From positions 372,001 to 436,000 of the forward strand of contig NZ_CP048386.1 in assembly GCF_010365805.1 (NCBI RefSeq): a DNA stretch of 64,000 bases, given 5' to 3'. Source of the DNA: Spiroplasma sp. BIUS-1 (GTDB lineage Bacteria; Bacillota_I; Bacilli_A; Mycoplasmatales; Mycoplasmataceae). A program made the translations under genes and the position numbers. Positions 22,001-32,521 of the stretch are shown here, piece by piece. The number at the start of each line of letters is the position of its first letter. The stretch's first letter is position 1. Under the pieces are notes generated by a model that saw nothing but the letters and a program-made list of their open reading frames with translations, ran no database searches and was not told where the DNA came from.

Positions 22001-22816
22001 CAAATAGCAATAACAGTTGCTATTATCATATTGGCTCTTCTAATTTATATTTTAATTAGATTTAAATGAACATACTATATTGCTATGGTTGTTTCAATTA
22101 TAGGAGTTCCTTTAGTAACTGCAGCTATAATTACTGTGTTACAAATACCTTTAGGAAACGTAGCAATTATTGCTATTGTAAGTAGTATTATGTTTGCAAT
22201 AACATCATTGTTTATTGTTTTTGGAAAAGCAAGATCATTAATATCTTCAAAAAATGAAAAATCATTATATGACTTCTTTAAAAAAGAAATAGAAATTGTT
22301 TATGATACAAAAACAATCAAAAAACAAATGAACGATGAGTTATTCAAATTAAAAGGTGAAATGACAATAAACATTAAAGCTAATAATTTATCAAAAGAAG
22401 AGAAAAAGAAACTTAAATTAGAATTTAAAGAAATTAAACATAATAAGAAAATTGAATTCAAAAAAATTAAAAAAGAGAATAAAATAAAAATAAATAGAGT
22501 TGGTAAAAATAACAACTATCTATCTGAAGTACTTGTAAAAAGTTTCAAATTTGGATTTGTAAGATGTTCATTACTTTCAGCTTTATATGTTTTAGTTGGA
22601 GCATTAATGGTAATTTCAATGCCAACAATCTCTGCATTCGGACTTTCAATTATAGTTGGAGCAGTAGTAACAAGTTTATTTGTATTATTTGTATCATTGC
22701 CTTTATGAGTTATTTTTGAACAAATAAGAATTAGAAATAGACTTGCAAGAAAACGATTTATAAATGGTCTTCAAGTTTCAAATGAAGAACAAATTATAGA
22801 GGGTATAAACGATTAA
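19079..22816 (+). CDS. secDF: Fused SecDF translocase subunit with large insertions
   Basis: A 1245-residue fusion of SecD and SecF, which use the proton gradient to help pull proteins through SecYEG. The first membrane segment (about residues 18-40) precedes a long outer domain; a block of five segments at about 455-610 has the resistance-nodulation-division fold. A second half begins near residue 785 with a membrane segment and FGLRFDNTFGGRTDYTF, the SecF G(I/L)DFxGG motif. Between the halves (about 645-745) is a Lys/Glu-rich coiled coil, and a second charged helix is inserted at about 1070-1150. Bacillus SecDF has about 740 residues. GTG 19079 overlaps the stop of the preceding gene by one base; TTG 19088 is an alternative. 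Confidence 0.88.
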
Positions 22817-22831
22817 TAGAGGATTAGAACT

Positions 22832-23344
22832 ATGGACTTAAAAAAATATATTTGAGATGTTGAAAACTTCCCAATTGATGGAGTAACATTTAAAGATGTA
22901 ACTCCATTATTAAATGACACACAAGCTTTTAAATATACAGTTGATCAAATGGTTGAGTATGTTAAATCTAAAAAAGCTGATGTTATTGTAGCACCAGAAG
23001 CTAGAGGATTCTTATTTGCATCAGCAGTAGCATATGCTGCAAATTGTAGATTTGTGTTAGTTAGAAAGCCTGGTAAGTTACCAAGAGAAGTTAAAGATGT
23101 TGAATATGAACTAGAATATGGAAAAGGTCACATTCAAATTCATGTTGGTGACTTAAAAGAAAATGATAACGTAGTTATAGTAGATGATGTTTTAGCAACT
23201 GGTGGTACAATGAAAGCGATTGTAGAACTTGTTAAACAAGAAAAAGCTAATGTTAATGGTATTGTTTTCTTAGCTGACTTATCATTCTTACATGAACCAG
23301 AATTATTTAAAGAATTCGATTCAAAAAGTTTAATTACATATTAA
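22832..23344 (+). CDS. apt: Adenine phosphoribosyltransferase
   Basis: A 170-residue protein, the normal length. It makes AMP from adenine and PRPP, the main adenine salvage step in Mollicutes. It shows FPIDGVTFKDVTPLL at the N-terminus, APEARGFLF, LVRKPGKLP and the PRPP-binding loop VVIVDDVLATGGT. It lies 15 bases after secDF and shares its unit; a terminator follows. The secDF-apt neighbourhood is common in Firmicutes. Confidence 0.96.
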
Positions 23345-23345
23345 T

Positions 23346-23374
23346 AAAAGACAAGGAAATAACCTTGTTTTTTT
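23346..23374 (+). terminator. Terminator of the secDF-apt unit
   Basis: ACAAGG (23351-23356) and CCTTGT (23363-23368) followed by T7. Confidence 0.85.
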
Positions 23375-23419
23375 ATTTATAAAATATTTTTATTTTAGTA
23401 AAATATTTTATAAAGTATG

Positions 23420-23425
23420 TATAAT
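23420..23425 (+). promoter_or_regulatory. -10 box of the lipoprotein-ABC operon
   Basis: TATAAT preceded by TATG, about 45 bases before the lipoprotein start. No strong -35 box. Confidence 0.45.
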
Positions 23426-23471
23426 TAAAGAGAAATATCTGCATAAATATATTGTGTTGTAAGGGGAAAAA

Positions 23472-24689
23472 ATGAAAAAATTATTGGGAATGCTGGGTTC
23501 GGCATTATTTGTAGTCTCTTCGATTGGGACTGTTGTTTCTTGTGGCGAAGTTGTTATAAAAAAAGAAAAATTAAAAACTATAGATCAAAACTTTTTAATG
23601 TGATCAACAAATTCATTTTATTGAAATAAGTTACAGTCAAATCAAAATTGTTCAATAGAGGATATGGTGGATTTTTTTAATAAAGATTATAATAAAGAAA
23701 AAAATATTATTCCAGATGGAATAATGAGTATTGAAGCTAGTAAAAAAGATACAGATGATGAAATAATAATCAAATCAAATGTATATTCAAACTATAAACA
23801 AAATGAAGATGTAGTAATTTATTATTCATCTAACCCAAAAACTATAGATGTATCAAATATTTTCAAGCAAAGTATTCAAAGTTACTTTGATTCAGAGAAA
23901 AGATATAACTTTTTAGATGATGCTCAAATTAGTTTTGGAAAAGCTGTATTATCTCAAAATACTTTCTTGCTAGAAGATAAAAAAACGGAATTAGAACAAT
24001 TTGTTGCTAAAAATAACTGAGGGAATAGTGACTCTATGATGAAAATAGATGTTATAAATGGAACTTGATCATTGGATACAACAAAACTGCAACCATTTTT
24101 AAATACAAAACAAGGATATGTATTTGCAGAAAAAGAGTTAAGTGGAACAATAAATATTAAACAAAGTTCTCAAGAAGTTGATAAATTATTAAATGGTAAA
24201 ATTCAAGATTACTATTCAAACAGTGGTTGAGTAAATAATTTTATTATTAATTATAATAATACTCAAATTTTCACACAAGGAACTTTAGGTTTTGGTCCAA
24301 ATTCTCTTAAAGATAAAACTTTAAGTGATGTTTACACTCAAATTATTAATACTGTAAAAGCAAATTCAAGTGTTACATTAACAGATAAAGATGAAGAACA
24401 AATATTTAGTGATTTATTTGCTTTATTTAAAGATATGTATATAAATCCTCCATTAAACATTATTGATAGCAAAGTTATTGGAACAGAAAATATTAAGATG
24501 ACAGTAACTGTGCAGGCATATCAAGTTGGAGAACAAAATAATAACTTTGAAGCTTTTAAAGATATTGAATTTAAAGAAATAGAAACTATACAAAAAGGTA
24601 ATGGTAGTAATACTTTTAAAGTCTATACATTTAGACAAAATGAAAAAGAAATATCATATTCTAACTATAGACATAACGTAAAGGGATAA
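23472..24689 (+). CDS. Lipoprotein of an ABC transporter operon
   Basis: A 405-residue lipoprotein with signal peptide and lipobox VVSC, Cys24. The mature part is hydrophilic and I recognise no family in it. It is followed after four bases by an ABC ATPase and then a permease, so it may be the outer partner of that exporter or importer. Its sequence does not look like a classical solute-binding protein, and sequence drift among Spiroplasma lipoproteins hides any relation. Five TGA codons encode Trp. Confidence 0.75.
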
Positions 24690-24693
24690 TTAA

Positions 24694-25425
24694 ATGATTG
24701 AATTAAAAAATATAACAAGGATTTTTAAAGATGGTAAAGGTATTCATGATATTAACTTTAACATTCCTGAAAAATCAATAGTAGTTTTCATTGGAAACAA
24801 TGGGGCAGGAAAAACAACAACAATTAGAGCGATATCGGGAGAATTAAAATTGCACTCTGGAGAAGTTTTAATTGATGGAGAAGATTTATTTAAAAACAAA
24901 AACTTAAATAAAGTAGCATTTTTTCCAGATACAAATTTAATTCCTAGAGGAATGACTGTTTTTGAGTATGTAAGATACACTTGTGCGGCTTATGGAATTA
25001 GAAAAGCAGAAATGAACGAAAAAGTTACTCCGATTTATGAATTGCTTGGAATAACACAATATATAAACACCAAAATAAAGCATCTTTCATCTGGAACTAA
25101 GAAAAAAGTTGCTATGGTAACTGCTTTGGTGTTATCACCAAAATATATTATTTTTGATGAACCAACAGCCAATTTAGATATTGAATCTAAAATTGAGTTT
25201 ATTGAAATAATCAGAGTTTTAAATTCTTTAGATGTATCAATAATGATAACAAGTCACTTAATAGAAGAATTAGAAGATATAGCAACTCATGTTGTTCTTA
25301 TAAACGAAGGCAAAATAGTTTATAACAATGAGTTTGATAGAAAAAAAGAAAAGATATTAGATATTTATAAAAATTTCATTGAAAAACCTGTTTTTGATAA
25401 GGAAATTATAAAAGATCTTTATTAG
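24694..25425 (+). CDS. ABC transporter ATP-binding protein
   Basis: A 243-residue ATPase with all ABC motifs: Walker A GNNGAGKTTT, signature-like LSSGTKKKVAM, Walker B YIIFDEPTANLD and the switch His in ITSHL. The signature SGTKKK and the overall shape are those of single-domain exporter ATPases of the CcmA/bacitracin/Nod type, not solute importers. It is the middle gene of a lipoprotein-ATPase-permease operon. The transported substrate cannot be told. Confidence 0.93.
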   Translation: MIELKNITRIFKDGKGIHDINFNIPEKSIVVFIGNNGAGKTTTIRAISGELKLHSGEVLIDGEDLFKNKNLNKVAFFPDTNLIPRGMTVFEYVRYTCAAYGIRKAEMNEKVTPIYELLGITQYINTKIKHLSSGTKKKVAMVTALVLSPKYIIFDEPTANLDIESKIEFIEIIRVLNSLDVSIMITSHLIEELEDIATHVVLINEGKIVYNNEFDRKKEKILDIYKNFIEKPVFDKEIIKDLY

Positions 25426-25437
25426 TAGGAGGCAAAA

Positions 25438-27405
25438 ATGAATAATCAAAATTCTTTAAAAGAAAATCAAAACGAAAAATCAAATGGAATACATGTTTTT
25501 AAAAGAAAAAAAGCTAAATCAAGAGTTTTAGACTATGAAAAAGTTGGTTGAAATAACTTTTTCATACTTTTAAAAATAAATTTAAGAAGTATTTTTAAAA
25601 GTATTCCTATATTAGTTTCTGGTGTTCTTTTTGTTATTTCTAATTTGTTAATAACTCTTTCTATGCATTTCATCAAAAGTGATAATGGACAATTAAATTA
25701 TTCTGTATTTTCAATCTTGCTTTCTGCTCAATATATAATTGGTGTAACTTTATTTTCAATATTTATTACTATTATTTGTATATTTTTAATGAAAATGCAT
25801 AAAAATTCAGGAATACAAAATATTGAACTGAGAGCTGGAGTAAGTCCCACTATTAGTTTTATTTTAAGAGTTGTTGTAATTGTTTTTACAATAACTTTTG
25901 TCTCTACAATAAATTATGTATTAAACATCTTAGTTTCTTTAGGTATTAATTTTGGAGATGAAAATGGTTTAAAAATATTGACAACTTCATTTGCATTTTG
26001 ATATTTATATGGACTATTGTTTGCATCAATTGCTATCTTAGCAGTTCAAGTTGTTTCTTTATTGGGATCAACTATGTTGCTTGTTTTTGTAGGGTTATTA
26101 TTTGCAGTAGCACCAGCTTTAACAAATCTTTCTAGAAGTACTTCTGCAATGAAAAGAATTATTGCTCAAAAAGATATAATGTATAAGATGTATCCAAATC
26201 TGGTTGCAGGACAAGAGTTTTATAACATCTTGAGTTCTGAAAACATTGATACAAAACTTTCTAATTTAACAAATGATCAAAATTTCTTTTCTCAAATAAA
26301 CAAAAATATAGGTGAATTATTTTTAGGTGGAACAGATAAAGTTATAAGTTTTGAAGATTTTTCATCAGACAATATTTCTTCATTTGTATATGATGCAAAT
26401 ACATTACTACAATTTTTAGTTCAAACTGGAAATTATAATGTTCAAATGACAACTAAGTTTGAAAATAAAAATGACAAAATGAATGATTATCTTTTAACAA
26501 ACACCGCTCTTTATAATTTAATAGATGATATGAGAATCAGATTGGATAATTCTAATTTTGTGGATAATCAAGAAAATGAGTTTTTAATAACTGATAATAA
26601 TCCCAACAAAATTGTTTATACAGATATTGATCCAGCTATAAATGTTTTGAAAAAATCTTATGGTAGTTCAAATACTTCTATGAATGCATTTTTAGATTTA
26701 ATTTCTTATCAGAAAAAACAATTAGAAATGTATGATTTAGTTTCTAAAACAAGTGAGAAAGTAAAATATGAAAGTGAACCTCAATATTATAATTCTGGAG
26801 GTTATGTAATTCCAAAATATAAATATGATCAAAACAGTATTTATATGGATTTAAAACAAGAACATAAACTTTCTTCTTCAATGCAAATGATTTCTTACAT
26901 GACAATGCAGTTATACAAAGATCTTTATATGGCTGGAAATAACGTCGATAGAAATTTTGATATAGATAGTTTCTTAAAAACAAATACTTCAAACTATTAT
27001 TTGGACTCAACAAATAAAAAATATAACTTATTAAACATGCTAAATATTTTAAATCACCCGGTTTTAATTTATTTAAATGGACAAACTTCTCCAATGACTT
27101 GAAATTACTTATTCAAAGAAGTTTCTTTAATAAATAAATACTCTTTAGTAGATTTTAAAGTGAATATAAATTATAGTGCTTGAAGTCATATGTATATTGA
27201 TTCAAGTGAAAATCCAAATTTAAACAAACCCAATAAAACATCAAATGATGCTATTTTATTCGCCTCAAGAAATGAAGGTAGAGAAAATCATGTTATTGTA
27301 AAAAATAATATTTTAGTTTCTGGTATTGTTATTTGATATTTATTTATATCATCAGGGTTAATAACATTTAGTTATTTTGAATATATAAAAAGAGCAAGAT
27401 ATTAA
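25438..27405 (+). CDS. ABC transporter permease with large outer domain
   Basis: A 655-residue membrane protein 12 bases after the ATPase gene, with an AGGAGG Shine-Dalgarno. About six hydrophobic segments lie between residues 45 and 235, and one more at about 625-645, with a roughly 380-residue hydrophilic domain between, predicted outside. The layout is that of ABC-2 or FtsX/MacB-like permeases with a big extracellular domain, but no motif is diagnostic. It should pair with the preceding ATPase as a homodimer. Four TGA codons encode Trp. Confidence 0.8.
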
Positions 27406-27428
27406 ACTTACTTGAGTAAGTTTTTTTA
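27404..27428 (+). terminator. Terminator of the ABC operon
   Basis: AACTTAC (27405-27411), TTGA loop, GTAAGTT (27416-27422), then T-run; the stop codon sits at the stem base. Confidence 0.85.
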
Positions 27429-27526
27429 TTTGCCTTTAAATTACACTTATTAATTAGTATTATATATTTTATTTATATATAATATAAATATTATGGCTAA
27501 ATTTTAGTATTAGGGGAGGAATTAAC

Positions 27527-29845
27527 ATGAGTACATTAGGGATACAAGATCAAGAATTTAATTACGTTGAATGTAGAGACGTTGAAATTCTTGTTGCAGA
27601 AATGAAAAAGTATATTAAAAATGCTAAATTAATTGATGAAGTTAAGAAAGCATATTATTATGCTGAAGAAAAACATAAAGACCAAAAAAGAAAGAGTGGA
27701 GATCCTTTTATAATCCATCCACTTTCAACAGGTTATTACTTAGCTCAATGAAGAATGGGTCCAAAAACTATTATTGCAGGACTTTTACATGACGTTATTG
27801 AAGATACTCCAGTTACTTTCTCTGAAATAGAAGAATTATATGGAGTTGAAGTTGCCGATATCGTAGAAGCTGTAACAAAAGTTAGTTACTTTACAAAAGA
27901 AAATCGTGAACAAATGAAAGCTAATTATTTAAGAAAACTTTTCTTATCAATGATTAGAGATATTAGAGTTATTATTGTTAAAATTGCTGACCGTATGCAT
28001 AACTTATTAACTTTAGAGTACATGAAACCTGAAAAACAAAAAATTATAGCCAAAGAAACTTTAGAAATTTACTCAACAATTGCTCACAGAATTGGTATGA
28101 AAACTGCCAAAAATATCTTAGAAGACTACTCTTTTGAATACTTAAATCCAAAAGAATATAGTCGTGTGAAAAGTCTTTTAGAAGAAGATAAAACTTCAAG
28201 AAAAGAAATAATTGATGACATAATTGAAGAAATTAATAAAAAATTAAAAGATGGTGGAATTAAAAACGCTCAAGTTTTTGGTAGATCAAAAACTATATAT
28301 TCAATTTATAGAAAATTGACTCAATTTGGTAAATCATTTAGTGATATCAATGATATTTTAGCTATTAGAATTATTACAGATAAACAAGATGATTGTTATA
28401 GAATATTGGGATGATTGCATGAACTTTTCACTCCGCTTTCAGGTAGATTTAAAGATTATATTGCAACACCTAAAAATAACTTATACCAATCACTTCACTC
28501 TACTTTAGCAAGTAAAGATGGTATCATTTTTGAAGTTCAAATAAGAACTAAAGAAATGGATGAAATAGCAGAAAACGGAGCTGCTGCCCACTGAAAATAT
28601 AAAGAGGGAGAAAAAACTGTTGATATTGCAGAAAAACAAAAAGAAATTGACTTAAAAGTTGATATGTTTACAAGATTAATGAATCTTGAAAAATTAGCAA
28701 CAGAAAGTATAGAAATTGATTATAAAGAAGAATCTGAAAAACTTGATTTAAGTGGTGAAGTTGTTGAAGAAACTTTCAAATCAGACTACTTATCTCCAAT
28801 GATCTATATTCTTACTCCTGATGGTAGTGTTGTAAACTTACCATTTGGTTCTACTGTTTTAGACTTTGCTTATAAAATACATACTGAAATTGGTAGCAAA
28901 ACAGTTGGTGCTAAAATAAATGGGGTATTTTCTCCATACAACACAACTTTAAACTCTGGAGAAATGGTTGAAATTCAAACTTCAAAAGATACAAACCCTC
29001 ATGAAAAATGATTGCGTTTTGTAAGAACAACAACTGCTCGTAGAGCTATTGAAGATTATTTAAATGCTGAAAAAGCAAAAGAAGCTGAAAAAGAAAAAAT
29101 AACAAATCAAAAAATCATAAGAAATGTTAAACGTGAAATTGACAGATACATCATTGCAAATAATTTAAAATGAAATGTAAATTCTCTTGATGAAATTCAA
29201 AAGAAACTTAGTGTTTTAGATTATAAAAACATAGATGAATTCTTATTATCTGTTGGAAATGGTGACTTTTCTGTTCCTGAAGCTGTAGAAATTGTTTATG
29301 TATCAAAACAAGAACTTAAAGATATTGAAGTTATCAATGATATGAAAACAAGAAAATATAAATCAGCAAAAGGTAGAGATGATTTAAGAATTAATGGAAT
29401 TGAAAAGGTGAGTTGTTCACTTGCTCAATGTTGTTATCCTGTACCAATTGAACCAGTAACAAGTTTTATGTCAAAAACAAAGGGTATTCAAGTTCATAGA
29501 AGTGATTGTTTAAATATTACAAATATTAAGAAAGTTAAAAACTTACTTGAAACTGAATGAATTGAAAAGAAAACAAATAATAAAAAATATAATGTAAAAA
29601 TTAGAATCAGCGCTTATGATAGACCTGGTATCTTATTAGATATATTCACTGTATTTGCAACTCAAAGAGTTAACTTAACAGAAGTTAAAGTTATTTCTCA
29701 AGAAGATGACTATACAGGAAAAGGAAGTATGATAATTAGTGTTAGCGATTTAGATCAACTAAACATAATTATTAAAACTATTTCTGAAATTCCTGGTGTT
29801 ATTGCAGTTGCAAGAGCTAGTTCTTCAGAAAGCCCAATAAATTAA
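27527..29845 (+). CDS. relA: Bifunctional (p)ppGpp synthetase/hydrolase RelA/SpoT
   Basis: A 772-residue long RelA/SpoT homologue. The hydrolase domain (about residues 35-190) keeps the HD pair at H88-D89 (LLHDVIEDT) and the IKIADR-like [10 protein letters not shown]. The synthetase domain (about 230-360) keeps [40 protein letters not shown] and the catalytic EVQIRT. A TGS domain follows at about 420-485 and a conserved-cysteine domain with [10 protein letters not shown] and VHRSDC near 625-665. An ACT domain with [11 protein letters not shown] ends the protein. All catalytic parts are intact, so it should both make and degrade the alarmone. Eight or so TGA codons encode Trp. Confidence 0.95.
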
Positions 29846-29846
29846 A

Positions 29847-29873
29847 AAAGTACAGTAAAATGTATTTTTTTAT
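29847..29873 (+). terminator. Terminator of relA
   Basis: AAAGTACA pairs with TGTATTTT (one or more G-U), followed by T-rich sequence. Confidence 0.55.
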
Positions 29874-29893
29874 TTCTAACCCTATTAATACTA

Positions 29894-29922
29894 TTGTTAG
29901 TGCTTCTTAAATATGCTATACT
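29894..29922 (+). promoter_or_regulatory. Promoter of the 269-residue unknown gene
   Basis: -35 TTGTTA (29894-29899), 17-base spacer, extended -10 TGC-TATACT (29917-29922). Confidence 0.75.
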
Positions 29923-29958
29923 ATATTTAATTATTATATTTTAATAGTGGAGGTACCT

Positions 29959-30768
29959 ATGAAAAAAGAAATGATCTATTTACCAATTCAAGAATTTGTT
30001 CAATCAAACTTGGATTTTAATATTGCTTCAAATAGAAAAGAATCTGAATATGATTTCAACTTTACAAGATGAAAAACAATGATTTTCTCAAGTCAAAAGT
30101 TAAAGTTTGTTTTAAAATATGCACAATCAGTTTTACAATGATTAAGCAAAGTTGTTAATGTACAAAACTTTAGTGTGTCAATCGATACAACTACTGTTGA
30201 TAGATTTAACTTATCTATTTATGAATTTGACACTCATGTGTTCAACTGTTCATTATTCACAAACTTCTACTTAATACCAGAAGGTGACTGATCAAGTAAA
30301 ATATTTGAAATGCACTTTTCAAAATTCGATTTAAGAAATGGTGAATTACAAAAAAAAGAAAACACTAGCTTTTGAAAAGGTGAAGAAGGTTTTGAAAAAT
30401 TTGTAAACATGCTTTATGCAATTATAAAAGAACCTTATAAATTTGAAAAGGTAGCTCCAGTACAATGACAAATTGACTTTAAAGATAAAAAATTATCAAG
30501 TTCACAAATAAGAATGCAACTTGCATCATTGGTTCAAACAGGTGTTAGACCGGAAGATCCTTATTTAACAATTGAACAAGCTATGAAAATTGAAAATGGT
30601 GCAAATCCAGAAGTTGTTGCTCAAGAAGCTAAATCTGAAAGTGAATTAAAAGAAGTTATTAATCCAATTTGAGATGAAGCAATCGAACAAGAATCTAAAT
30701 ATAGAGACTTAAACTTCGCTATGGCAAAATCAAGAGGAATTGACCCAACTAAAAAAAGAAAAAAATAA
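29959..30768 (+). CDS. Unknown cytoplasmic protein
   Basis: A 269-residue soluble protein with no signal peptide or membrane segment. It is fairly rich in aromatic residues and Trp (all TGA) in the first two thirds. A linker with acidic repeats follows, and it ends in a basic tail GIDPTKKRKK. No family recognised. It has a good promoter, the Shine-Dalgarno GGAGGT and its own terminator, so it is a single-gene unit. Its stop codon is part of the terminator stem. Confidence 0.75.
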
Positions 30769-30791
30769 TATGGAAACATATTATTTTTTTT
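30762..30791 (+). terminator. Terminator with GAAA tetraloop
   Basis: AATAATATG (30764-30772), GAAA loop, CATATTATT (30777-30785), then T8. The stop TAA 30766-30768 is in the 5' arm. Confidence 0.9.
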
Positions 30792-30800
30792 AAAATGTTT

Positions 30801-30820
30801 TTTTGGTTGTTTTTGGTTGT
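30801..30820 (+). promoter_or_regulatory. Tandem repeat upstream of the fructose operon, candidate operator
   Basis: TTTTGGTTGT occurs twice in direct tandem (30801-30810 and 30811-30820), one helical turn apart, 42 bases before the DeoR-type regulator gene. DeoR-family regulators often bind direct repeats, so this is a candidate autoregulatory site. No clear promoter boxes are visible nearby. Confidence 0.45.
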
Positions 30821-30861
30821 TTTTTATCTTTTTTGGAATATCATATTAATGAGGTGAAAGA

Positions 30862-31566
30862 ATGATCAGAGAAGAGAGACTGAAATTAATTCTTGACTTT
30901 GTAAACGCGCAAGATTATTGTTCTAATGAACAAATATCAAAACATTTAAACATTCCATTCACCACTCTAAGAAGAGATCTTACAGATCTTCACAATGAAT
31001 CTAAATTAAAAAGAGTTCATGGGGGAGCAAAGACCATTAGAGAAAAATCAATATTGGAAGCAGTTTTAGATGAAAAGCTGGAAGTAAATATTGATGCTAA
31101 AAAAATCATAGCTAAAAAAGCATTAGCATGTATTAAACCGTTTGAGACAATCTTTTTAGATGCTGGCTCAACAACATTTTTCTTAGCACAGATAATAAAA
31201 CCAGAATTTAATAACAAAGTTTATACAAATTCAATTATCAATGCGCAAATATTGGCAAAAAATGGTGTTAAAGACATTAATTTATTACCAGGAAAGTTAA
31301 AAGTCTCTACAGTAGCTATATGCGGTGTTGAAACAATTGCAGCACTTTCAAAGTATAATTTTGATTTAGCTTTCGTAGGGATTAATGCAGTAGACAATGA
31401 ATACAATTTCTTCACAACAGATGAAGATGAAGCAGAAGTTAAAAAAATAGCTATAGAGAATTCTCAATTTGCATTTGGTTTAGCAGATACATCAAAAAAT
31501 AACTCTAAATCACTTGTTAAATTTAGTGATAAATCTCAAATAGCACTTATCAACGAAGAGGTATAA
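30862..31566 (+). CDS. fruR: DeoR-family regulator of the fructose operon
   Basis: A 234-residue DeoR-type repressor. The N-terminal helix-turn-helix begins MIREERLKLILDFV and continues with ISKHLNIPFTTLRRDL and KRVHGGA, the typical DeoR signature. The C-terminal sugar-phosphate sensor domain has LDAGSTTFFLAQ, LLPG and FVGINAVD. It is the first gene of an operon with fruK and fruA, so it most likely responds to fructose 1-phosphate and controls its own operon. The Shine-Dalgarno is GAGGTG. Confidence 0.9.
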   Translation: MIREERLKLILDFVNAQDYCSNEQISKHLNIPFTTLRRDLTDLHNESKLKRVHGGAKTIREKSILEAVLDEKLEVNIDAKKIIAKKALACIKPFETIFLDAGSTTFFLAQIIKPEFNNKVYTNSIINAQILAKNGVKDINLLPGKLKVSTVAICGVETIAALSKYNFDLAFVGINAVDNEYNFFTTDEDEAEVKKIAIENSQFAFGLADTSKNNSKSLVKFSDKSQIALINEEV

Positions 31567-31570
31567 AAAC

Positions 31571-32509
31571 ATGATATATACATTAACATTAAACCCCGCA
31601 GTAGACCATATTGTTTTGGCTGACAAAAAAGTAGAACTTGGTGTAACTAATTATTACAGTGATGAATACAAAGTTGTTGGTGGTAAAGGAATAAATGCTG
31701 GAATTATTTTAAAAAATTTATCAGCAGAAGTTCAAGCAATTGGGATTATGGGAGAAGAAAATAAGGAAATATTTTTAAATAAATTTAATGAAATTAATTT
31801 AAATAATAAATTTTTCTTAAATTCAGGGTCAACAAGAGTTAATTATAAAATTAAACACTTAGAATCAAAACAAGAAACTGAATTAAATGGAATGGGATTT
31901 CAAACTCAAAAAGAAGTTTTAGAAAGCCTTGTCAAATATTTAAAAGATAATTTAAAAGAAAACGATATTGTAATGTTAACTGGAAGTGTTGCAATGGGTA
32001 TTGAAAAAAATATCTATGAACAAATTGGTAAACTTGCAAACGAAAAGAAAGCAACATTAATTTGTGATGCTACAAACGATCTTTTAAAAAATGTTTTAAA
32101 TGAAAAACCATTTTTAATTAAACCTAATTTAGAAGAAATTTGTTCAACATTAGGAATTGAGTTTAATGAGGATATAACTTTTGAAGAAACAAAAGAGTTA
32201 ATTCAAAAATTAAAAGATTTAGGAGCTCAAAATGTTTTATTAAGCATGGGTTCAAAAGGAAGTTTATATTTTGATTCAAACAATGATATTTATAAAGTTG
32301 GAATAGCACAAGGTAAACTTGTAAACTCAGTGGGAGCTGGAGATAGTATGCTTGCTGGATTTGTATATGGTAAATATAAAAATCTAAGTATTGAAAATAC
32401 ACTTCAATATGCAGCTGCAAGTGGAGCTGCAACAGCTTTTAATGAATGACTTGCTTCAAAAGAAGAAATTGAAAAATTAGTTTCACAAATTACAGTGGAA
32501 AAATTATAA
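31571..32509 (+). CDS. fruK: 1-phosphofructokinase
   Basis: A 312-residue PfkB-family sugar kinase that phosphorylates fructose 1-phosphate to fructose 1,6-bisphosphate. It shows the start MIYTLTLNPAVDHIV (LNPAxD), VVGGKGINAG and the ATP/catalytic motif SVGAGDSMLAGFVYG. It starts four bases after the regulator and 12 bases before fruA. The only TGA (Trp) is near the C-terminus. Operon position separates it from tagatose-6-phosphate kinase. Confidence 0.95.
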
Positions 32510-32521
32510 TAGGAGGTTCAC

